NCBI RefSeq assembly: GCF_035582795.1
Contig: NC_134366.1
Location: forward strand, 136,796,756-136,860,755
Direction: 5' to 3'
DNA length: 64,000 bases
Source of the DNA: Mycteria americana
Lineage: Eukaryota > Chordata > Aves > Ciconiiformes > Ciconiidae
The stretch's first letter is position 1. Each line of letters begins with the position of its first letter. This document shows, in pieces, positions 32,843-43,800 of this stretch. The notes under the pieces were generated by a model. It had not been told where the DNA came from. It did not search any database and saw only the letters and a program-made list of their open reading frames with translations. The position numbers and the translations under genes are program-made.

Positions 32843-35800
32843 AAAACGCGGGGCTGCAGGGCAGGAGCAAAGCCCTGCACACCCTGGTCCCCAGGTGTTG
32901 GCTCTCTGATGCTGCCGCCATCCCTCATCTTTGCTGCGCTGTTGTTCTTGGGGAGGGAAAACCCGAAATTCTCCAGCAGCGGGTGGAGGTTGTGCAGTGG
33001 AAATCCCATTTTCCCACCGGCATCCGGGTCCAAGTTCCGTATCTGATGTTGCTTCACCGTGATGAAGAGGCTTTGCAACTACAAGCTGGGAACAAGCCGG
33101 GTCGTGTCACCTGCTGCAACATCTATGCTGAAAGGAGAAAAGAAAAACATCATAATAGCATCCAGTTCCCAAACGCTGGGAGTTATGTCATGCCCCTTCG
33201 CTCATAAACTCGGTTCCCCCAAACCCCAGCAGCCCCTGAGGCCAGCAGAGCCTGTCTGCTCCCGTGATGTCTGGAGGAGGAATCCCAGCCGCTGGGAGGA
33301 GGAGGTAGGATCTGCCTCTGCTTCCACAATGCTGTAGCAGAAAAGCCTTGTAGCCTTCACCCCGCGCTTGGTCCTGCCCCCACGTAAGGACCCCAGAGCA
33401 GACAGACAAGGCCTTAAGGGCTGGGACAGGCTGTGTGGTGCGGAGCAGAGCTGATGTGTTCAGAGGGATGAGGGCAGCTCTGAAGGTACCAAGATAGCAT
33501 CAGCACCTTGTCTTCCAGGTAACCCTACTCCACTGTCACACCGATACCTCTCCCGTTACAACGTGCCTGACTCACGCCTGCATGTTAGTTCCTGCCCCAA
33601 GCTACTCTTGGTCTGTACCTTGTATTTTCTTCCTGCAGCTCAGACAATTCTCTTTGGACTGCCAAGATGGGCTTTGCCTTTAAATCCATACAAAGCACCA
33701 TGTCGGTGCTTCAGGAAGGAGACCAGTGCCCCAGTGGCTGTGGTCTTGGTCACTTGGTATGCTCCGCAAAGGCCACAACATCCCAGAACTTGTTTTCCGG
33801 TTTTTCCTTGTCAATTAGATGCAGAGTAAGTTTTGCTTTTCCAGGGAGAGCCGGGGAACACTTCGCAGATTAGTAACGTTTTGGATTCAGCCTCAGGATT
33901 TCTTGGTGACACTTGCTGCCTGCTTTTCTGAGCCCTGCACTGACCTTACGGCAGCCAAACGTGTTGGCCCATCACTGGTAATAACCTGGGTGTCAGTGAG
34001 CTGCTGGGTTCTTTCTGATGATAGCCTTTGACTGCTGTTTGATTTCTGGCCTGCCACTCATCCATTCAGGCTTTCATGAACAGGTCTGTACCAGAGAGAC
34101 CCCGGCTGCTGAAAACAAACTCTGCATATTTAGCCCTAGCTTCATTAGGCAAACAAACAAACAAACAAACAAAAAACCCAGTTAGCCAGCTTTGGACATT
34201 AGGGAGCATGGAAAAACGTGAATGACTCTTCTTTCCATTCCTTAGGAGCAGGATGGGGTTACCGGCTGCCAGGGAAAATGCCGGGAGCTGTTGGAGACAG
34301 ATGTTAATCACCACAACCCTATCTGAACACGCATTGCTACCGTACCTCCCTCAGCAGCGGTGATTTTGCCAGACTAGTGCGATAAGTGACGGCTTTTGGC
34401 TTCACTTGCTTGTGAGCACTCCTTCAGGTCATGGACCATCTTGTGGGGTATTACATTCTGGATAACAACGAGGATGTTGAAGGTGAAATTTAAAAGGAGG
34501 AAGAGCCAGTTTAGCAGCTCCTTGCTCCAAAGTAATGAGGTCTCGCCTCTCCTCCTCTCTTCTCCACTGTGCTCAGCGACACAGCTTGCCTTGTCACTGC
34601 TCTGGTGGTCTGTGGTCACTCCCGGCACCTGAGCCAACTAGATAATCCGGCAAAGAAGAGGGTACTTTTCTAATGGTCAGTGAGGTGAATCAGCTCAGCT
34701 GGTGCAAACAAGGGGACCAGGCCCTGCAGCCAGGGCCAGCGCAAGGAAGGTGAGAGGCAGGGGCTGCCCCATCCCGCTGCCAGAGCAGCTCAGCCGCCTG
34801 CAGTTGCTTGTCAAACCGCAGCCCGAAGGAGGAGTGTCGTGCCGAGACAACGAAGCAGAAGACGTGGAGCGGGAGCAAGGTGTGAGAAGTGGAGAAGGTA
34901 TCCAGTAGGTGAGAGGCAGAGCTGCCGTCTGCATCCACAGACACCTCACTTTTGATCTGTTATTTCCATCCTCTCTTCATTTTCCTTCTTGCTCTCTTTA
35001 TTTTTTGCAGGTGCTGGTAAGCTGGGCGGTGAAGATGAGGCCAAATTCCTCCTGATTGCCCCAGGCCAGTGCAGAGGGGTAAGCATGGAGGGGAGCAGCT
35101 CCTTCATAAGCAGAGACTTGCAAATAGCTCCTCTTTTGCAGATAGGTTTTGGTTTTTTCCCCTGAATTAACCTTGAAAAACCACAAAGTGAATGAAAGGG
35201 GGTGAGTGTGTCCAAATGGCTGGTGGGCATGTAACAACAGGAAGAATGTAATTGCGAACAGGAGTTTGCAGGGGTGGGGGTAGCGCCTTTTTCTAGTTGG
35301 GCAGCTTGGACTTGCACCTATTCCTCCAGTTGGCAGCCAGAGAGATGATCCACCGCATACCTGGGCCAGGCGGGATAGAGGGCTCCCATGTATTTGCTCA
35401 GACATCCCAGGGGTGTTACCCTTGCTGCGATGGTGGGACAAAGGATGATGTTAGAAAAGAGTAGTTTCTCAGATTTCCATGCACTTCTAACAGAATAGCT
35501 CTGAGCAAACAAGGCCACTCAGTTTTGGCTAACGGAGCACGTACTGCGTGCAAGAACAGCTGTGTTGTGGTGCCCTGCAATTCAGAAAGCAGGTCCCAGT
35601 GAGGTGGGCCCTGCTCGAGCCCAGGACAGGGCTGCAGCCAAGAATAATGATTTGAGGTGAAACCTTGGTCAAGCAGGGAACCATCCTCATGCCTGGAGGA
35701 AGCTGGAGCCAGAGCTGGGAAATCAGGCTAGTGGCCCGGGGAGGGGGTGAATACAGGTAAGAGCTGGAAATGAGAAGGGGTGATACAAAGGGGGGAGCAG

Positions 35801-35859
35801 GTAGGGAAGGATGGGTGTGCCTGACAGTATGCCAAGCCTACCTTTGGTGGCTGCTCCTA
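32843..35859. other. intergenic DNA, nothing recognised beyond a microsatellite
   Basis: Mixed composition with a short CAAA repeat at 34150-34176. Many short open frames lie on both strands, and none resembles a protein family. Confidence 0.55.
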
Positions 35860-35957
35860 ACTTCTTTTGCTGGCTCTCTTGGCAGCGAGGCAGGCTACAA
35901 ATATATGTAGTTTTTTATAAACTTTAAGTTGCTGGTTCAGTTCTGGCTGATGGGGGA
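35860..35957 (+). pseudogene. possible decayed tRNA-Tyr
   Basis: The 3' half (CTTTAAGTTGCTGGTTCAG then TTCTGGCTG) resembles the end of tRNA-Tyr around the B box. The 5' half is only faintly similar and the acceptor stem is gone. It would be the only + strand relic east of 30 kb. Confidence 0.4.
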
Positions 35958-37504
35958 TTCTCTCCTTTCTTCTTGCTCAGCACATGGTGCAAGAACCGCT
36001 TGTTCTTTCACCAAACCATAAACCCTCCAACAAACCCTGCAGAAGCCCATGGGATTCAGGTCTTCCTGGTTGCTCCCATCCCTAGAAGACACTTCTTCCC
36101 TCCTGGTTATTGCAGGTCCAGCGGGGCCCTGCAGCTGAGGGAGGGTGCATTCAGTAATGCTTTGGATATTATGGAGAACAAGCTGGCAACCCAGAGTGCT
36201 TGTAAGGTGCCTCAAGCTCTGTGTGGAGATTTACCACATCCTTTGGCAAGGAACGAGTCATTAGTATCCAATTACACTGAAATCATACTTAATTCAAGAC
36301 AGGTTAAGACAAAAAGCAAACAAAAACATTTACTCACAGCTGCCAAGATAGATAAACTTATAAAAGAGGTAGGTGGAGAAATGAGAGAAAACCAGACTTC
36401 AGTTACTGGCTTTGAAGATTAAATCAGCAAGGCCATTCCCTCATACCCAGGCATTTTGCCACAGGCTCTCCTGACACAGTGAGGAGCGGAGAGCCTACCT
36501 TCCTCCGCACCTTACACCTCAGGCTGTGTTGACCAAGGAGTATTTCCTCATGGGGGAACAAAGTGCCTCTCTCATCTAATTTCCTACTAAAAAACCAGAT
36601 TCTTCTCTTCCAGGGAGGTCCACCACTTTAGCATGGAGCTCCTCCTATTTCTTCCTTATCCAGGAGATGCGCTGGCCCTTCTTCTTGCCAAAACTTAAAA
36701 TTATTTCATTCCTTTAGCATTACCTGGCCAGCTAACAATACTTTGGCTCAAGTGCTCAGCCAGAGTGCTGTCATGGGAAAGGCACTGGCTCAATGCCTGA
36801 ATGCCACTGTTTTCTTTGGGTTTTTTTTTTAAACTTTTTGTTCTGCAATAATGTAAACGTCTCTTCTTTGCCCTGCCTGCTATCATTATTCTGGTGGGCG
36901 TACGGCAAAGTGCGTGCGCCTAGTCAGCCTTGGTTTGGAGGGGATGTCTTGCTTCACGCTGGTGCTGGGATCAGGAGCACGGGGAGCGGTTTCTGCCCGC
37001 ACGAGCAGAGGCTGCTCGTTGGTTCACAGGACTTGTCTTTTCAGGGAGAGGCTGAAACAGTCCACTCCCTTCATGGTGGAGGATAAAGGAGCTGAAGGCT
37101 GATGTGGGAAGGAGGAAAAGCGGGTTGCTGTGCTGCCGCAAAGCAGAAGAGGAGCGGGGGGGGGGAGGGGGGGGGGGTGCTGGGCTTTGGGGAATCAGTT
37201 TAAAGGGAGCAGTGCTTACTCAACGCAGAGGACATCCTGGAACTGCTGTGTGCTTACTCCTTTCTTACCCTGTTATTGTGTCTTTTTCCCTTTGCTTCTT
37301 CCACTTGCCTCTGCAAACTTTCTCCTTCCAGTTTTATAAAGTGGCCTCACATAGGGACCACACAGAGATACCCGTTAGCCCGCTGGCAGCACAGTTTCCT
37401 CCCTAAACTGGAAGGAAATGGCCCAGGCACCTTTCTGCCCCCCCCTGCACGGCTGCTGCAGCACATGGGGCCAGGGGAGGAGTGGGGACAACACCATTCC
37501 AGGG
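35958..37504. other. intergenic DNA, nothing recognised beyond a G-rich run
   Basis: A run of 21 G with one A lies at 37156-37177. An open frame of 149 codons at 35973-36422 shows no family features and I do not call it. Confidence 0.5.
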
Positions 37505-37572
37505 CCGGAGAGCAGAGGCACTGATCCCACTGCCTCCCACGTGCTGGACGGACACACTTCCCTCAGAATCGC
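37505..37572 (-). pseudogene. decayed tRNA-Ala
   Basis: On the + strand, GGAGAG...GGCACTGATCCCACTGCCTC then CCACGTGCTGGACGGACACAC lines up with the reverse complement of tRNA-Ala(AGC). The T arm is the best kept part. The anticodon and A box are altered. Confidence 0.7.
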
Positions 37573-38559
37573 TCCCTAGCTGTAAAGTGAGGGAAAGGAT
37601 GAAAATGGGATCACCAAGATGGAAAAAGGTGGAGTTCCTGCTCTACACATTGGCCCCTTCAGATGCTTTATCTCTCAATTTCCAGCCTGGTGCGACCTGT
37701 GAGGGTTAGCGTAAAGAGCATTTCACACGGGAACATGTTAAGTCACCAGAGGAAGGATGGGAGTGTTGTCACCTTCTTCAAGGCAAGAAGTTGATGCCTG
37801 ACTGGGTGACACCTGGCTGGAGAAAGAGACATTTATACTTCCCTGGAAGTGATCGATGGCTGACTTCAGTTCCCGGGAATGAGCAGCCAGTCTGGATGCA
37901 TTTCAGATTAAAGTCTGCCAGGAGCCCAAGGAATTGGCTATGAGACCTGACATATTAGGAGCACCCTAATGAATGCAACCTGAGCCATGACTTGCAGAGG
38001 AAGCTTTTAAGGAAGCACTGTACCTTCTCAGGGCAATCACCTGCACAGCAGCCAGTGACAGGTGAGAGGTCTTGCCAGTTTAGACAGGTAAGGGTAGGAG
38101 TCTCTTTAGCTTTTTAAAGTATTCCTTAAATATCATCTACTTTGGATGGATATTAATGGATTTTTCATGGATAAATGATTTTATTTGCATTTTTGCTTCA
38201 TCTCTCTTGGATTAAGTGGGATTTCAGTGTTACTGCTTGCCCGCTGGCATTGCTTGCTGAAGGTTACAGTGAACTGTTACCCTGTGGCCACCTAACTCAT
38301 ATCAGGCTCCTTGGCATGTTCTCCGGAGTGTTAAAGGATAGCAATAGCCATGCCTGCGCCGTTTTGGCTGCAGGGGCGAGGTCTCTGGTGAGTACCTCTG
38401 GTGGAGGTCAGGGATTGCAGAGGCATCCTCTGCTGTTTGGTGTGGAATAGGAGATTGGCTCCAGGCTCGACTCCTGAGGTTCCTCATGGTGTCTGTCAAG
38501 GGTAGGATAAGAAGCCCAGTGATGAGCAAGAGCCTTCCTGCCCACCCCAGAACCCCCTC

Positions 38560-38644
38560 TCCTTTGAGTTGGAATTAAGCCAGTGACTAAGGATTACCCT
38601 GAAAGCACCACAGCCCTCCACCCTGGGAGCTGAGCTATCAAAGG
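38560..38644 (-). pseudogene. decayed tRNA-Tyr
   Basis: Both ends are well kept: TCCTTTGAG...GGAATTAAGCCAGTGACTAA at one end and GGAGCTGAGCTATCAAAGG at the other, as in the reverse complement of tRNA-Tyr with its intron. The anticodon region reads CACAG in place of TACAG and the B box is damaged. Confidence 0.85.
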
Positions 38645-40446
38645 ATGAGAGATGCTGTCCTGAGGCTGACTCCTGGTGGGATCCCGCAGCAGCCCCAGCG
38701 TGATGTCCCAGCAGCGTGGTGGCAAGTGGCAGACATATCACTCTGGGATATGGGGAACCAAGGCCTAAAAGGCACCTTAAATACAAATTTCTGCATAAAG
38801 CACTGCTGCTGCAAAGCTGTTGCCTTGCTGTGAAGTGCTTCATTGCAATGATTAGGGATGGAAATAGCACCAAGGCCATATTACGTAGGTAACTGGAAGA
38901 GATATGATTTGTGGTCTATTCATACATAAATCTATTATCACCCCTCTCATGTTTCCATTGCAGTCTTTGGGATTATCAGAAGCAGCAGAAACATGCTGTG
39001 TACTGCTCCAGCTTGTCACCTCCCGGGGTTTCCCTGAAGTAAGATTCCCTGCACACCTGCAACGGGGTGGAGATGAGGGAGATCCGACCCCACAGCATTG
39101 GGAAAACAGCTACACAAGTGACACGAGGAGGAAAAACTCGCAACAAGCAGATCCCTCCGAGGACTGACTTTGTTGCACAACCTCTTCTTTCTTGCAGACT
39201 ACATGCAGGCGGCCATGTGCTTCGCTAGCAGCGCAACTCTTAAGTGCTGCGATAATGGAAACGCGCAGCAGCTCTGGCACAGATCCTGTGCTCTGCTTTG
39301 CCACCACATCGCAGTCCTCCCTGTGCCCCGCACATGCCCTTCCTCTTCCCCAGCCACCTTCTCCTGATCCAAAGGGTGGCTGTGGCAGGGGGATATGGGG
39401 TCAGCGGTGCCGTGTTTTTCCAGCTTCTTGACCACAGAGGTAGGACAAGGGAGGTCAGGCATTGCCAGCTCACGGCAGCACTCCTTCCCTTGCTCACAGC
39501 GCCGGAGCAGCCTCCCTCCCTGCTGATGGCTGGAGTCACCAGGAGTCACCCTCCGGGCTGGGGACAGGCTGTGCTTGGCTAGGTGAGGTAGAGGAAGGTG
39601 GAAAATGGGAGGGAGGGGGGAGAGAAAGCCCCAAACTCTTTGTCTTCTCCCCCGATCATGGTAACAGATTATTGTGATGCAGTTTGCTGCCATGAACTAC
39701 TCGTTCATATTGCCCAACCCTGACTGCAGGGGTGTAGGACTTCATGGTGAGAGATGTCCATCCTCAGGCAGCCCAACCCTGGCTTTCTGTGCAAAACATA
39801 CATTTTACCGCAAAGCTGACACTTTGGTGACAAGGTCAAAGCCTCTGAAGAGGCACCTAAAATCTGATTTGTTTTGTGGCCAAAGGACTTGCTGTCTGCC
39901 CTTTCTTTCCTTGCATTCCCTAAACTCAGCCAGAATCAGAAAGGCTGACTCCTGGGGAACAGCCTGATGGGAGAGGGGGACACAACCCCGTGCGTGCGGA
40001 CGTGGGTCGGCGTGTTCGAGATGCTTCCTGAAGTGATAATTCAAAAGGACATTAATCCAATAGACTGCCTCTTGGTACAATGAACACAATGTCACAGCGG
40101 ATGGCATCCCTGATCATAGCTTGAAGTGCATTCATTCAACTCCTGCCCAGCTTGAAGGCGTTTCCAGCTGTTGTTGTCCTTGCAAACACCTGCATCGCTC
40201 TCTCATGCATTGTGCTCCTCTACGCTCACGTGAATCTCATGTGAGGGAGAGGGCGAAAGAACTTGGCTGGAAAATGGCCAAAAGGCAAACTTGTTCTTCT
40301 AATGTGACTTTCAAAAGAAAAAAAAGCATTGGCGCTCAGAAATGAATAGTCATGCTGGTTTTGCTATATGCCTAAAGAGCATTTACAAGGCAGAGGAATA
40401 CATGAAAGGAAAACAGAGGAGTTGTTTGAAAAAAAAGCTGAAGGAC
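38645..40446. other. intergenic DNA between tRNA relics
   Basis: Overlapping short open frames lie on both strands at 39.2-39.7 kb without family features. Nothing else is recognised. Confidence 0.5.
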
Positions 40447-40508
40447 AGAGGTACCACCTCTGTCACCAGTCACGTGCTAAGCAGGCGCTTGACTGGTTCA
40501 GGTAATGC
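40447..40508 (-). pseudogene. decayed tRNA-Ala
   Basis: The core CACGTGCTAAGCAGGCGCTTG matches the anticodon arm of tRNA-Ala(AGC) in reverse complement (CACATGCTAAGCGAGCGCTCT), followed by a D-arm-like part. The acceptor stem is lost. Confidence 0.7.
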
Positions 40509-40757
40509 CTTGCTGTGTGAAAACCTTCCTGCCCCCACACACAGCATTTTTGTTTAGCTGTAATACCATAACGTTCGATCCTTTTTCTTCCAGCACTGAA
40601 TCTCTATTCTGTCCTGGAGGAATGATCGTCAAGATGGGGATGGATGAAAACCTATGGATGAAAACCCTAGACCAGCCTAGGGAGCTGGGACAGAGTCTCA
40701 GCAGGTCTCTGACGTGGTGTAAAGTCATGTGCTGAGTATAACCTTAAAACCAGTCTC

Positions 40758-40840
40758 TCCTTTGAACTAGAGACCTCAGCATTGACCTGGAGAAAAAAAT
40801 ACTCACGCTCCTCTGCTCTGCCAGCTGAGCTATGGAGGGG
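40758..40840 (-). pseudogene. decayed tRNA-Tyr
   Basis: The 5' half on the minus strand is well kept: CCCCTCCATAGCTCAGCTGG, then CAGAGCAGAGGAG. The intron and 3' half are diverged. It ends in TTTGAAGGA-like sequence as in tRNA-Tyr. The A box looks functional but the B box does not. Confidence 0.8.
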
Positions 40841-43800
40841 ACACACTGAAATAGCATCAAGAGTGGCTTATGTTGAGCAGACCAAGGCTGGGGAGAAACG
40901 TGACACTGGGATAGGGCTGTATCTCTGCGAAGTGATGAGATGACACCAGCTGGGAAGCCTGAGCTGGATCTGTGCTGTGAAACACAAGGCGCTTCTCTAT
41001 TGAACATCACTCTTCTTCCCTAACAACAGAGCTGGGGTTGTGGCAGCAGGGTTTAAAGGGGAGTGCTACGGCCTGTTAAGGCCAGAGCAGAAATCAAATC
41101 TGTCCCGCAGTCAAAATTCCTACTGTTAAAACTCTGCAATCGCCTTTTCCTTAAATTCTGATACGCTTGGGAGGCCCCTTAGCACTGCCCCGGCTGTGTC
41201 ACCTGTGCCACCCTGCGGTCACAGCACCGACTCCTCCGCTGCTAACCCCGCACTAAACACCCATGTTATTCCATAAAATGCCGGAACTCGGGGAGGAGCC
41301 GTCATTCCTTCCTCTCTGCTAGCAGGGCAGACATGTAGTGATGATTTACAGACAGGCTCCCATGGGACGCTGTGATAGCAAAGTAAGGGGAAAGGGTCAG
41401 GGCTGCATTTGAAAAGTGGGGGACTGTGCTAAAATAGTAAAGCATTTAGGTGCTTACTCTCCAACAGGAAGCGGGATTCTCCCACTTTTCTAATCGGGGT
41501 GTTCTCCCATTTTTCTAACTGGTTTTGTTTTATTTATATCTTTTCTTCCTTCACGTCTCATTCTCACTGCAGTGCATATTTGGGGGTGTGGAAAAGCAAG
41601 CCTGTGCCTGTTATCTGTGAAACTTGTCCCTAGCCCTGGAAAGGACCTATTTTTAGGTAGGCAGTAGTGCGGAGCTATTTCTTCCCCACATGCAGTACTT
41701 CCTCCATGCAGTGCTTTGGACATACCTTTACGCCTTGCATGTGAAATGTAGATCTCTTTCTAGCAGTAATGTGTTGAGGGGATGAGGGTTTGGGAACCTC
41801 TGGACTTGTAAAGTTGTGTATTGCTCGGGGAGATGCTGAACTGCTAATGTCATGTTTGTTATTCCACAGCACCAGCAGCCTGTCTTTTCAGGCTCACTGA
41901 TTTTGAGACTTTTGAGAATACAGATAATTGCAGGGAAGATGATAAATGCCTCGTCTGAATCACGTTCAGGGTTGCCCTGCCTCCCTGAAGGGTATGGCCT
42001 GACCACCATTTCTCATCCTGATCTCAAGGACTGTGAGGAAACCAGGACTTTCTGTTGGGAGGGCTTTCTGTTTCCCTGTGGCCCCTAAAGCCAGGTGACA
42101 CTGGGGTCCACGCTGGCCTGCTGGCATTGCTGGAGGGCAGCAGGAAGCCACAGGACCCTCCTTCTGCGGCAGGCAGCCAGGAGCAGCAACAGCACGGTTT
42201 GGTGTCCCACCAGCAGCAGAGCCACGGCGCACGGAGGTGACTCCCCGATGGAGTTCATCCACCCGTTTCAGGGTCTTTTAATACAAATCTCAGAGGTTTG
42301 TCTGCTATAATTTATGTTGGTACTGCTGATGAATCTGGAACACAAATGATAATGTAGTTCATCTGCCCATTTATCCCATGTTTCTGTCTGTTTGCTGCAA
42401 ACCGTGGAAGCTCCTTGAGCATGGATAAGCCCAGAGAAGGCTGCTTTTGAGCACAATTCAGCTCAGGTCAGTGTCCATCCCCAATTCGAAAGAAAAGGGC
42501 AGACGTCATCCCTCTGACTGATCTTTGTAGCTTGTCCCTGAAATCCTGTGCTCCTGCACATTTGATGTGCGCCCAGTGACTCACCCTTAGAAGTGCTTTG
42601 AGCTTGCCCCGCTGCTGTGATTTTGTATGGGCAAAAGGAAATTTCAGAAGATGTCATTAGCTCCTGTGCTGGTCCTCGTTTTCCTGGAGATCTGAAACCG
42701 TCTCTCAGGTTGTTTTTAGAAGGTCTCCACATACTGACCGCATATGGCCTATCATCACATACGAGGTACGCAAAGACGAATATATATGTTGAGTGGAAAA
42801 ATGTCAGTCTCAAAAGGCAACTGTTTTTGAAAGCACTTGTCTCTGTTGCAAAGGCTCTTTTGCTGCATAAATGGAGTCATGTACAAGGGTAGTTTCAGTA
42901 TTTATCGTGGGATGTTTAGTGATCACAATAAAATCATGAAATGCAAGATACCGTTCACAGTTTGCACTTGTATAGGTAGGAGGGCTTCATCTTATAGCTG
43001 GCTCATCTGCTTAGTAAGTTGTTGCAAATATAAGTGAAATTTTAATTTCTGCAACGTGCCTGCGGTAGGTCGGAATGCCGGTGCTCATCATCTGCTGCTG
43101 AGGACTGCTCACTGCAGAGTAAATGGGCACAGACGAAAGGTGAGATGGGCGGACAGCCTCCCCCCTGACCCCCAAGGGATGCTTGGCTAAAAATGCAAAT
43201 ATTTGCAGTCAAACAACAAGCAGAGTTAGGAGGAATGGGGAGAGGGGAACGCCGCATTGTCATTTTACTCTAAATCTCACATTCGGGTGGGCAGAAATGG
43301 AGGGAGCAGCCTCATTTTTGTTAGGATGTTGTATTGCTCGGGCAGCCAGGACTTCTCGCCAGAGGTAAGCAAGGCAGGGCAAAGCTTGGGGGAGACAGGC
43401 AGGTGGGTGTGGGGGTCCCCCGGCACAGCAGTGGTGGCTGCTCCCCTCTCTTGCCCCACAAGGGTGCCTGCCAGCATTCTCCTCTTCCAGCAGCTGAGCT
43501 CTCCCACAAAGCCCTCGGGTGAGCCCCGCCGGCTCGGGAGTGCGGGGGGCTGCTGGAGGCAGCGGGGTGGGGGCGGGTGCCGATCCCTGCCCAGGGGACG
43601 ATGGGCAGCTGCCCACTTGCTTTAGGCAGCTGCCGGTGGAGGGGTCTGCCCACCCCTGGGCTGGGTGGCAGGGGTGGCAGGGTGCTCGCTCGTCCCTGAG
43701 AACGGGCGGGAGGTGGGGTGGCAGCAAGCCAGGGCGCTGTCGCCCCATGGACCGGGATGCTCCATGCCTCCCACCATGTCCAGGTGAGGATGGCTGGGCA

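Noticed and set aside
34690-34715. AGCTCAGCTGG, a perfect tRNA A-box core
   Set aside because: No B box or other cloverleaf part follows within 150 bases, so an isolated 11-mer match is not enough.
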